A program made the position numbers and the translations under genes. DNA of 64,000 nucleotides from Paenibacillus_AR mesotrionivorans (lineage in GTDB: Bacteria; Bacillota; Bacilli; Paenibacillales; NBRC-103111), in contig NZ_JBJURJ010000008.1 in assembly GCF_046098205.1 (NCBI RefSeq), positions 1-64,000 on the forward strand, written 5' to 3'. This document shows positions 35,806-43,135 of the stretch, one piece after another. The notes beneath the pieces are model-generated. The model had not been told where the DNA came from. It saw only the letters and a list, made by a program, of their open reading frames with translations, and ran no database searches. Within the stretch, counting starts at the first letter, position 1. The number at the start of each line of letters is the position of its first letter.

Positions 35806-36624
35806 TTATTCCCCTAACGACAACAACGCCCCGATGGCTCCGCTGTACTCCCCTTTATCCAACAGGATGGGAGTTCCACCCCGCAGGATGGTGTAATCCA
35901 CCACGACCTTCTTCAACAGATCGTTCCCAATGAAGGATGAACCGATATAGACGACTGAGGAAACGCCATATTGCAAGGCCGCATGTACACTTACGGTTGT
36001 GACGGTTTCCCCCACCAGCCCGATAACAGAGGCCAAGAGATCGGATGGATTTAACTCCTCGGGAGAATGAGGGATATGGCCGAAATTACTCGCCGTCAAA
36101 TCGCCAGGAATCGGAGGCACCGCCCCTTCATAAATATGGCTGACCTTGAGATCCACCTTCTCGCGCAATCCGTGGGGAGCCTCTTGGACAATCTCGCCGA
36201 ATTCCCCTGCTCCGGTCAGGAGCTTGGATAACCCCAGCATCGTTCCTCCCCCAACTCCCGTTCCGCCGATCCGGAAGTGCTCCTCCGGTTTCACAATATG
36301 TATAGAGGTGCCGGTTCCCACATTGGTTAGCACGAATTCGGGAGGAGCGTTCTCTGTGTCCTGCAGCAGCCGGAGTACACCCTTGCAGGTGGCTTCGAAC
36401 TCCACAATTTGCTTGACGCTCTGTTCCAGCCGCTTTTGGAGCACCTCGCTTTTCCCACCCGTGATACAATACTCCGCCTGGGGAAAATGCTGTTTCAGCC
36501 AATCCACAGCCTTCGCCATCTGCCGGGTCGGAAACTTAACCAGCTCCAACTTCCCTTGATCTATGTAGGCAATCTTAATCAGCGTTCCACCTGCATCAAT
36601 TCCAATCTGAGTTAAAGCATTCAA
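35806..36624 (-). CDS. coaW: Type II pantothenate kinase
   Basis: An ASKHA-fold kinase with IGIDAGGTLIKIAYID at the start, FVLTNVGTGTSIHIV, the glycine-rich RIGGTGVGGGTMLGLSKLL, then ASNFGHI and VVYIGSSFIGN. This order is characteristic of the type II (staphylococcal/bacilli) pantothenate kinase. It is 272 residues, normal length. It phosphorylates pantothenate as the first step of coenzyme A synthesis; bacterial type II forms resist feedback by CoA. The start is TTG at 36624, eight bases after AGGAGGG; the ATG five bases later is out of frame and hits a stop at once. Confidence 0.88.
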   Translation of the reverse strand: MNALTQIGIDAGGTLIKIAYIDQGKLELVKFPTRQMAKAVDWLKQHFPQAEYCITGGKSEVLQKRLEQSVKQIVEFEATCKGVLRLLQDTENAPPEFVLTNVGTGTSIHIVKPEEHFRIGGTGVGGGTMLGLSKLLTGAGEFGEIVQEAPHGLREKVDLKVSHIYEGAVPPIPGDLTASNFGHIPHSPEELNPSDLLASVIGLVGETVTTVSVHAALQYGVSSVVYIGSSFIGNDLLKKVVVDYTILRGGTPILLDKGEYSGAIGALLSLGE

Positions 36625-36764
36625 GATAGATCCCTCCTGGTGTCATAGAAGCTTCGGAGCCGCGGCGCTTAATAACGCTCCAAATCTATTACAACTATAA
36701 ACCAGTCATATCCGAAATGGTAGCTCAAATATACATGAAATTGGGAATTTATCCTCTGAATCGG

Positions 36765-37308
36765 TTATGGATTGGCGTCTTGCAGGAGCCAACGAACAGC
36801 CTCCAACACATCACTTGCGATATAATCCGGCTCCGTCTGTGCCCATTTCGTCCTAAATTTTGTCAAAAAAGCCTTCCCCCCAACCGGTACGGACCAGAAT
36901 TTTGGTGGCACCAACAGCGTGCGCAGCTAGCATATCGGTATCCCCTACGTCACCGATCACGACACATTTCGTTAGATCGAGGCCGTGCTGGTGGGCTGCA
37001 TCAAGCAGCATTCCCGGCTTTGGCTTGCGGCAATTGCACTCTTCTTCATGCGGGCATATGAAGGCTTGGTCAAAGCCAAACTGTCTGAACTGCTCCTCAA
37101 AATCAGCAACCGTCGCTTCTCCCCGGGATATCCGGTATTGATTGGTAACGGCAAATACCGGGATTCCGTTAGCTTTAAGAAGATCAATAGCCCCCTGAGC
37201 CATGGGGTACAACGTAAAGTCTCTGGGGTGGATAAAATGTCCTGTCCCCCCAATTGTTCCATCCAGGTCCATAAACACGGCTTGAATATCCAGCTTCCCT
37301 TCGTACAT
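36765..37308 (-). pseudogene. HAD-IIIA phosphatase (GmhB-like) with a 1-base frameshift
   Basis: Reading from ATG 37308 gives a HAD phosphatase: VFMDLDGTIGGTGHF (nucleophile Asp), VFAVTNQYRISRGEA, the zinc-loop-like CPHEEECNCRKPKPGM and VVIGDVGDTDMLAAHAV. The frame stops at 36853. Dropping one base from the six-C run at 36876-36881 (six G on the coding strand) restores an open frame running RTKWAQTEPDYIASDV and VLEAVRWLL to a stop at 36765, the expected family ending. So the natural product is about 180 residues and this copy is frameshifted: a mutation, a phase-variable tract or a sequence error. The shortened form keeps all catalytic motifs. Confidence 0.8.
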
Positions 37309-37340
37309 CGACGCTTAACCTCCTCAGAGATCTACGACAG

Positions 37341-37907
37341 TTATGGTTGAGTTATTGGTTTTACTGTTACTTGATTGGAATCGCTCAATAGATATCCTTG
37401 AATAAAATATTGGTGTCTTCCATAGCGGTCCGTAATTTTCATGTTACCTGAGGATATTTCAAACTGATCGGATTCATGATCATTCACAATCCCGCTCATA
37501 ATCAGGTAACCACGGATCATGGTGGACCGCAGTCCTTTATTATGGACACTGCCTTTCATTTTGAAGCTTAACTGCCCGCTATTCAACAGCTTGTAACGGT
37601 CCTTTTCCTTTACATAGATAATCGAGTTATTGGACTCTCCCGTTTTCTTATATTCATAGGAATACACATATACGAGCATGTCCCCGACCTGCTTGCTTGT
37701 TTCGATTCGAACAGCTTTCACATTTTTCTTGCCGCCGGCACTAGCATAGACGCGGCTGACAATATCATCGGGAATATCCTTCAAAGCGTAGGTACGGTCT
37801 CCCACGTTCATTTTGATAACCAACAGAACCAAAGCCATGAAGATAAAGGCACAGCCGAGAATGAACCGTGTGTCGGGTTTTGTAATCCGGTTCAGTTTAT
37901 TCATCAT
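37341..37907 (-). CDS. Membrane-anchored protein of unknown function
   Basis: Not recognised. One N-terminal membrane segment (RFILGCAFIFMALVLLVIK) is followed by about 150 polar residues rich in beta-strand-like alternation, probably exposed outside. The start is ATG at 37907 behind GGAAGGGA. It lies 32 bp upstream of the HAD phosphatase gene on the same strand and may share its transcript. The DNA is more AT-rich than the glycosidase regions. Confidence 0.65.
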   Translation of the reverse strand: MMNKLNRITKPDTRFILGCAFIFMALVLLVIKMNVGDRTYALKDIPDDIVSRVYASAGGKKNVKAVRIETSKQVGDMLVYVYSYEYKKTGESNNSIIYVKEKDRYKLLNSGQLSFKMKGSVHNKGLRSTMIRGYLIMSGIVNDHESDQFEISSGNMKITDRYGRHQYFIQGYLLSDSNQVTVKPITQP

Positions 37908-38111
37908 TGTGCTTCCCTTCCTGTAACCCTCTTAGGTTAAACATTGAAATACAGGCCTTTACCAATTTCGATATTTGATTATCTCATTTCCCTCAAGTCT
38001 CCAATAACAGCTGAGTCCAAATACGGATAAACCTGATAAGTGTTCTCCTATGATGAAAATACATTGCTTTTTACCACAGCCTCGATGGAGTTATATAGGT
38101 TTTCAAAAATC
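37908..38111. other. AT-rich intergenic space without a gene
   Basis: About 200 bp of AT-rich DNA between an acetyltransferase gene end and the start of the membrane-anchored protein gene. It probably holds the promoter of the latter, but no clear -35/-10 pair, terminator or ORF was seen. Confidence 0.4.
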
Positions 38112-38582
38112 CTATTCAGTGACCGAAAGCTCCTTCAACATAATAATGTCTCTTCCAAATTCCTCTGACTCGATCACCTTTATCGCTTTATAACCAAGCT
38201 TCTCATAAAAGCCTTGCCCCGTAATACTGCTTGGAAGTTTAAGCTGAGCAACTCCGGATTGGAGTGCAATTTTTTCCACATGCTGAATAAGCTTTCGCCC
38301 AATCCCGGAACGATGGTACTGAACATCTACAAAAACAGTGTAAATCGTGTCCTTATCCAGACTTGCAGTGCCGACTATTTCTGTCTCCCTGACAATCACA
38401 AATACGCTTCGTGTTTTAGAAATTTCGGATATATATGCCGGAGTAAAAAGTCTGCACATATTGTTTATAATTTCTACGGGATAATCTCTACTGTTAACAT
38501 GCCGTAAGTTATCATGGATGATGTGCGTAACCGCCACGCAATCGTCATCTGTCATTTTTCTGATATTCAAATGATCGTTCAA
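38112..38582 (-). CDS. GNAT acetyltransferase
   Basis: A single-domain GNAT of 156 residues. The central strand is VGTASLDKDTIYTVFVDVQY, the acetyl-CoA loop is HRSGIGRKLIQHVEKIALQS, and the C-terminus is ITGQGFYEKLGYKAI. The family substrate cannot be inferred. It lies in the AT-rich stretch of small enzymes, 43 bp after the phosphatase-like gene, on the same strand. Confidence 0.85.
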   Translation of the reverse strand: MNDHLNIRKMTDDDCVAVTHIIHDNLRHVNSRDYPVEIINNMCRLFTPAYISEISKTRSVFVIVRETEIVGTASLDKDTIYTVFVDVQYHRSGIGRKLIQHVEKIALQSGVAQLKLPSSITGQGFYEKLGYKAIKVIESEEFGRDIIMLKELSVTE

Positions 38583-38624
38583 GGGTTCACCTCATCTCTC
38601 TTGACCCTTTCTAACTGCACGGTA

Positions 38625-38954
38625 TTATTCAGGAACCTCTATATATTCAGACACCCTCGATTTTAATATTTCAATCAGATCTTCGTCCATAAAAGAATAA
38701 TCATCAGGTACATCTAAACATATTAATCGCTTGTTGATTAGTTTCTCCGGAAACTTCTGCCTCAGCTTGGACGCATGTTTCTTTTCCATCACAAACACGT
38801 AATCCGCCCAGCCGATGTGCCCCTCAGTAACTTTTACTCTTGCCCCATCTTCTGTTCCAGCGGATCTCACCTCATAGCCATTGATACCATCAAAGATTTT
38901 TTCCGCGGTCAAACTTCTCCATTTGTTCCGACTGCAGACAAACAGAAGCTTCAT
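38625..38954 (-). CDS. Low-molecular-weight phosphatase-like protein
   Basis: The N-terminus LLFVCSRNKWRSLTAEKIF carries a CX5R phosphate loop (C, then R after five residues), followed by EVRSAGT and ADYVFVMEKKHASKL, as in the LMW protein tyrosine phosphatase fold. The loop lacks the usual GN-C-RS order, and a PDDYSF segment could supply the acid. It is only 109 residues, matching the short subgroup annotated as LMW PTP-family proteins. Activity is likely but unproved. The start is ATG at 38954 with AGGGGG in front. Confidence 0.8.
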   Translation of the reverse strand: MKLLFVCSRNKWRSLTAEKIFDGINGYEVRSAGTEDGARVKVTEGHIGWADYVFVMEKKHASKLRQKFPEKLINKRLICLDVPDDYSFMDEDLIEILKSRVSEYIEVPE

Positions 38955-38991
38955 ATTTAACCCCCTATAATTAAATCCGGAAAAGATGGAT

Positions 38992-39402
38992 CTAGCATTT
39001 CACCCTGGCATAAGCCAACGGCAATAAATCCCTAATTCCAACTTTTACAATATTATTGTTCGTATCATTCAAAATCACCTTTACATCTGGACAGTAATCC
39101 AATAACATCTGCCTGCAGTTCCCGCAAGGAGGGATTAAGCCATTTAACGCTTTGTCATGAACAGCAACAACAGTATCAAATTCACGCTCTCCTGCAGTAA
39201 TGGCCGCGCCAATGCTGATAAATTCTGCGCATGACCCATGAATTCCATCACAATTGACACCTGTGTATGTATTACCACTTTTGCACCGGATGGCGGAACC
39301 TACAGTGTGACGATACACCCCATCATCGAAATTTCGCTCCAAAACCTTGAGCGCCGCTTCAATCAGTTCTTTATCCTGTTCTGTCACTTCATAAAGTTGC
39401 AT
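38992..39402 (-). CDS. Cytidine deaminase-like protein, blasticidin-S deaminase type
   Basis: Zinc site motifs HGSCAEFISIGAA and PPCGNCRQMLLDYCP match the cytidine deaminase superfamily. The C-terminus KVGIRDLLPLAYAR resembles the ending of blasticidin-S deaminase, and the N-terminus lacks the longer helix of housekeeping Cdd. It is 136 residues. It could deaminate a nucleoside antibiotic or cytidine itself; the choice cannot be made from sequence alone. The start ATG is preceded by AAGAGGA. Confidence 0.8.
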   Translation of the reverse strand: MQLYEVTEQDKELIEAALKVLERNFDDGVYRHTVGSAIRCKSGNTYTGVNCDGIHGSCAEFISIGAAITAGEREFDTVVAVHDKALNGLIPPCGNCRQMLLDYCPDVKVILNDTNNNIVKVGIRDLLPLAYARVKC

Positions 39403-39448
39403 GGCTAATCCTCTTTTCGGTTTTTTCTACTCCAGTTCGGATTCCGAT

Positions 39449-39814
39449 TTATAATTCACTTTGATAGGCCTTTTTAAAGTTAAGAGGAGGTGAAGTTACG
39501 GATATGTATATGAATTCATCAGGAGAATCATTTAATAATCCATGGGTATCTCCATCACTAAACCGAACCACATCTCCAGCAACAAATTCTACAATCCCAT
39601 CATTTACAATCAACAACTTCCCTTTTCCCTTGACTGCATACCAGATTTGCTCAGAAGTTTTATGCTGATGCCGGGGTTGTGATCCTCCTGGGGCCACACG
39701 GACCTCTGTTATGGTAACCCGTTCACTTGACGAGTTTCCCGGCCATAAAAGCTGTGTAGATTCACATCCTGGGTTAGAAAGAACCTTCATCATTTCCCGT
39801 TTAATATATTCCAC
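39449..39814 (-). CDS. Cupin-domain protein
   Basis: A single cupin barrel: motif 1 is PRHQHKTSEQIWYAVKGKGK, and motif 2 is FVAGDVVRFSDGDTHGLLND with the metal-binding His. It is 121 residues from GTG at 39814, eight bases after CAGGAGG. The longer open frame to 39886 has no site. Small cupins of this kind are isomerases, dioxygenases or sugar sensors; function unknown. It lies in the AT-rich stretch next to the deaminase-like gene. Confidence 0.82.
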   Translation of the reverse strand: MEYIKREMMKVLSNPGCESTQLLWPGNSSSERVTITEVRVAPGGSQPRHQHKTSEQIWYAVKGKGKLLIVNDGIVEFVAGDVVRFSDGDTHGLLNDSPDEFIYISVTSPPLNFKKAYQSEL

Positions 39815-39957
39815 ACTTTTGTCCTCCTGATTTTGAATTTTTGGTTTGCCTTGATTCCTACTCCAAACACGCAAGTGATGCCGCAAAATTGTAAAAAAAC
39901 ATCAGGCTGATTACGTTCCACATACTCTATAAATAACTTTTTCATATTTTCCCGCAT
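39790..39957 (-). CDS. Possible 55-residue small protein overlapping the cupin start
   Basis: An ATG at 39957 is preceded by AAGGGGGG and opens a 55-codon frame beginning MRENMKKLFIEYVERNQ and including LQFCGITCVFGVG. It overlaps the first 24 bases of the cupin gene, so it could be a leader peptide or a remnant of a longer gene. It is not recognised and codon-level evidence is weak. The remaining DNA from 39958 to 40116 is AT-rich and empty. Confidence 0.3.
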   Translation of the reverse strand: MRENMKKLFIEYVERNQPDVFLQFCGITCVFGVGIKANQKFKIRRTKVWNILNGK

Positions 39958-40116
39958 AATCCCCCCTTGTGTGTTCTAGGCATGCTATAGGAGGGAATTT
40001 CATAACACTCCATTTTGGAAAATAAATTAGCAAAGCTTACTGCTTCATCCATCGGGGCTTCCAGCGCATATTAGACTATTCACTGTTCCACGCCGACTCC
40101 GCCAGGTGATTGAGGG

Positions 40117-40300
40117 TAACGGAAGTGAGAGCCGTTATTCCGCCGAAAAACAGGCAGTTCCATTTCTAACGGAAGTGAGTGCTCTTATTGGAGGCTTTTC
40201 CGGTCCAAACTAGCTGCCTGAGCACAAATAGCGGCCCTGGCCGCCGTTAGAATCCGGGGGACCCACATTTCGGGCAAATAGCGTCTCTTACCGCCGTTAG
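40117..40300. repeat. Intergenic repeat block (TAACGGAAG / CAAATAGCG families)
   Basis: Two inverted-type units, TAACGGAAGTGAG at 40117 and 40167, and two direct units, CAAATAGCG...CCGTTAG at 40224-40250 and 40275-40300, occupy this gene-free stretch between the cupin and the acetyltransferase. ORFs drawn through here are built from the repeats. Positions 40301-40490 hold nothing recognisable. Confidence 0.65.
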
Positions 40301-40490
40301 CACAAGGGCTCCGCCCACCACATACCGCGAATTGGCTCCGCAGACAGCCCTGCATAACCAACCCTCACCGCTCATTGGCTTTTCATGCCAATAGCCCCCC
40401 TCAGTATACAGGCATAACCATTTTTTGCATATGAAAACATCTTGGACTGCAGGCTCATGCATAAAGCCAATAAGAAAAACCGCTCATTCC

Positions 40491-41030
40491 CTAAAGGAAT
40501 AAGCGGCCACATCCATAATGCGAATCCTGGCGCATCAACGTCATACACAGCTCGTTTTGCTCCGTTGCTCTGCGCGGCGGGGTTTCGGTAAAACCAAACT
40601 TCCGGACACTTGCGATTGACGCCTTGTTTTGGGGATGGGTAAGAATGTATATACACTCCGCTTGAAGATAATCGAAGCAAATTCGGATCAGCTCCGGCAG
40701 AACCTCTGATACATATCCCTTTCTCCAGAAATCCTTCCATACATCATAACCAATTTCCACCTGCTTGCGTAAAGGGTCCCAATAGTGATAACCACAGGTG
40801 CCTATAAAAACTCCGTTTATTTTATCGAACATGCCATAACGCAAGTAGCCTTTCCCTTCCGGCTCCTGATAATGCCTGATAATGTCCTCCGCTTCCTGCA
40901 AACTGCAGGGAGGCTCACTAAAGTAGGCGCACATTTCCGGATCGGAAAACTGTCTATGAATAGTGGGTAAATCGTTCATCTTTAAAAACCGCAGTTGCAT
41001 TCGGTTGGTTTCAAGTGAAACGGGCAGCAT
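40491..41030 (-). CDS. GNAT acetyltransferase (RimJ/RimL type)
   Basis: RimL-type landmarks: SLETNRMQLRFLKMNDLPTI, GTCGYHYWDPLRKQVEIGYD, the loop FWRKGYVSEVLPELIRICFD and LTHPQNKASIASVRKFGF. The start is ATG at 41030 behind GAGGTG, giving 179 residues; the open frame extends seven codons further to 41051. The substrate is unknown. A monocistronic gene flanked by repeats on the downstream side. Confidence 0.87.
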   Translation of the reverse strand: MLPVSLETNRMQLRFLKMNDLPTIHRQFSDPEMCAYFSEPPCSLQEAEDIIRHYQEPEGKGYLRYGMFDKINGVFIGTCGYHYWDPLRKQVEIGYDVWKDFWRKGYVSEVLPELIRICFDYLQAECIYILTHPQNKASIASVRKFGFTETPPRRATEQNELCMTLMRQDSHYGCGRLFL

Positions 41031-41211
41031 TCTTACGGTCACCTCATTCACGAGGCAGCCGGCTCCAAGCGAAGGCTAATTCGTCAGGAGCTTCTCACCT
41101 CATAGTTTGTTGATAGCATTGCGCATCATCTCCTCTCTTCCGTATTTAGCCAATTCAAAACTACCATCTGAATAAATAAAAATCAATAACCGTTCTAACC
41201 CTCCCACCCCA

Positions 41212-42018
41212 TCAAACACTCCGGATAATTCCCCCGTCAATGGTATGCTCCGCCCCGATGATATACGAGGCCCTGTCGGATACCAGGAAAGCTACCAGCT
41301 CAGCCACTTCCTCCGGACGCGCAGTCCGGCCGATGGGAATGCCACCCAGGGAGTCCATCAGATTCTGCCGCGCACCGTCATAATCCGATCCCAGCCGCTC
41401 GGCCATCCGGTGGATCAGTCTTTCAGCGGCCTTCGTCTCCGTGAAGCCAGGTGCCACCGTATTCACACGTATCCCCTTGGGTGCCAGCTCAGTGGCCAGC
41501 CCCTTGCTATAGTTGGCTAGCGCCGCTTTCGCCGCTGAATAGGCCATGGTATTTTCACCGGGCAGCCGCCGTTGGATAGACGTAATATGGACGATCACTC
41601 CGCTCCCCTGTTGGAGCATCGCCGGAAGCAGTCCCCGGTCCAGACGGACCGCTGCGAACAAATTCGTTTCAAAGGCAAACTGCCAGTCCTCGTCGCTTTG
41701 AGCTAACACCCCGCCGGTTGGGGCGGAGGAGCCGCCCACGTTATTGACCAGAATGTCTATCCCGCCAAAATGCTCCAAAATCCCATCCACCAACCGGGTT
41801 GTGCCTTCGGGAGTGCTGATATCCGCCGGAATAAACAGGTCCGCTGCCCCCGGCTCCTCCGGCATTCGTCTTGCCGTCGTGGCTACCTTGGCCCCCGCAG
41901 CAGCAAGCCGCTTTACAACCGCTTCACCGATACCGCCTCCCGTGCCGCCAGTCACCAGAACCCGTTTACCCGCCAATTCCTTCTCATACATAGACTTTTC
42001 CGTATTCATTCCCGCCAT
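41212..42018 (-). CDS. Short-chain dehydrogenase/reductase
   Basis: A classical SDR: the cofactor motif VLVTGGTGGGIGEAV (TGxxxGxG type), ILVNNVGGSSAPTGG, catalytic Ser in GVIVHITSIQRR, and YSAAKAALANYSKG (Tyr-x-x-x-Lys). The C-terminal part is AELVAFLVSDRASYIIGAEHTIDGGIIR. It is 268 residues. The Ala-Thr-Thr-Ala-Arg-Arg after the second strand suggests NADP. The substrate is unknown. The start ATG is preceded by GGTGAGGAG. It lies 90 bp behind a WYL regulator gene that may control it. Confidence 0.9.
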   Translation of the reverse strand: MAGMNTEKSMYEKELAGKRVLVTGGTGGGIGEAVVKRLAAAGAKVATTARRMPEEPGAADLFIPADISTPEGTTRLVDGILEHFGGIDILVNNVGGSSAPTGGVLAQSDEDWQFAFETNLFAAVRLDRGLLPAMLQQGSGVIVHITSIQRRLPGENTMAYSAAKAALANYSKGLATELAPKGIRVNTVAPGFTETKAAERLIHRMAERLGSDYDGARQNLMDSLGGIPIGRTARPEEVAELVAFLVSDRASYIIGAEHTIDGGIIRSV

Positions 42019-42108
42019 CTGCTCCTCACCCTTTTTCAGGTACTATGGTTTCTTCGCATCACCATGGTCCCCATTATACAGGGGGTAACTTGACGGCATC
42101 GTGTCAGG

Positions 42109-43017
42109 TTATCCGGGATACCTGTCCAGCATTTTCACCAATTCAGCTTGAAGGCTGCTCCGCATATGCGGTGGAGACAACACCTCCAGCTCCGCGCCGA
42201 AGGATAAGAGATAGTGGAGCAGCCAGCTGCTTTCGGGCAAGGAGGTGTCCACGGTGCAGGAGCCATCCTCATGCCGGGTAATCTGCTGCTCCTTAAATTC
42301 ATCGTACACCCGGTAGGTGCCGCGCAGCGAAAACCTCAGCTTCAGATCAACCCATTGCTGTGTTGGCGCGGGTGGTTCCGGTTCATGCGTTTCCTCCGGC
42401 GGTCTCTCCGGAAAGCTTTCCCCGGTTATTTCAAGGTCCGACATACGGGAGAGCTTAAAGCTCCGCAGCTCCTCCTTGACCAGGCAGAAGCCCTGCAGAT
42501 ACCATGCATTTACTTTAAAAATCAGCTTCACGGGTTCCACCCGACGATTACTGGTGTCACCGGCGTTGTTGACATAACCAAATTCAATAATCCGGCGGCC
42601 CAAAATGGCGTTTTTGAGCGCAGTAAACTCCTCTGTTTTCCGTTTGCTGCTGCCCCAAGGAGCCAAATCCACCTCAATCCAGCTATCCGCATTTTTATGG
42701 AATAAGCCACTCAGCTTGGAAAGTACACGCTCTGCATCGGAATGCTGTGCGGCCGTCAGGCTTTGCAGGGCGAATAACACTTCCTTTTGCTCCGCATCCG
42801 ACAGAAGGGACTTGTTCAGCACATAATGCTCCATGAGCTTAATTCCGCCACCCTTGCCTTGACTGGCGTACACAGGGATTCCCGCCGCGGACAGGGTTTC
42901 GATATCCCGGTATATGGTCCTGACGGAAACCTCAAAGTGCTCCGCCAGCTCCTTGGCCGTGATCATTCTCCGGTCCAGCAGCAGATATACGATTTCGAAC
43001 AGCCGGCTGATCTGCAT
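42109..43017 (-). CDS. WYL-domain (YafY-type) transcriptional regulator
   Basis: The N-terminal winged helix (RLFEIVYLLLDRRMITAKEL, then VSVRTIYRDIETLSAAGIPV) is followed by a WYL domain (WYLQGFCLVKEELRSFKLSR) and a C-terminal WCX region. It is 302 residues. Compared with the other YafY-type gene at 3.6-4.5 kb it has a normal ATG start. It is transcribed towards the SDR gene; upstream DNA holds GATATACTT as a possible -10. It probably senses a small ligand and regulates itself and the SDR gene. Confidence 0.87.
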   Translation of the reverse strand: MQISRLFEIVYLLLDRRMITAKELAEHFEVSVRTIYRDIETLSAAGIPVYASQGKGGGIKLMEHYVLNKSLLSDAEQKEVLFALQSLTAAQHSDAERVLSKLSGLFHKNADSWIEVDLAPWGSSKRKTEEFTALKNAILGRRIIEFGYVNNAGDTSNRRVEPVKLIFKVNAWYLQGFCLVKEELRSFKLSRMSDLEITGESFPERPPEETHEPEPPAPTQQWVDLKLRFSLRGTYRVYDEFKEQQITRHEDGSCTVDTSLPESSWLLHYLLSFGAELEVLSPPHMRSSLQAELVKMLDRYPG

Positions 43018-43081
43018 CCTTCCTCACCTCAAGAAAGTATATCTCACTTAACTTGACATCAACATGTCTTGTTTATACCAC

Positions 43082-43110
43082 AAAAAAAGCCGCGCATCAC
43101 ACGCGACTTT
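43082..43110 (-). terminator. Terminator of the LTA-synthase-family gene
   Basis: On the minus strand AAGTCGCG pairs with CGCGGCTT (one G-T wobble), followed by seven T residues, about 25 bp past the stop. Confidence 0.82.
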
Positions 43111-43135
43111 CTGTCCTTTCCTTTGGCCACACCCC

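Noticed and set aside
40247..40740. Two minus-strand ORFs of 71 and 122 residues
   Set aside because: They are made of the interspersed repeat and of a shifted reading of the acetyltransferase gene.
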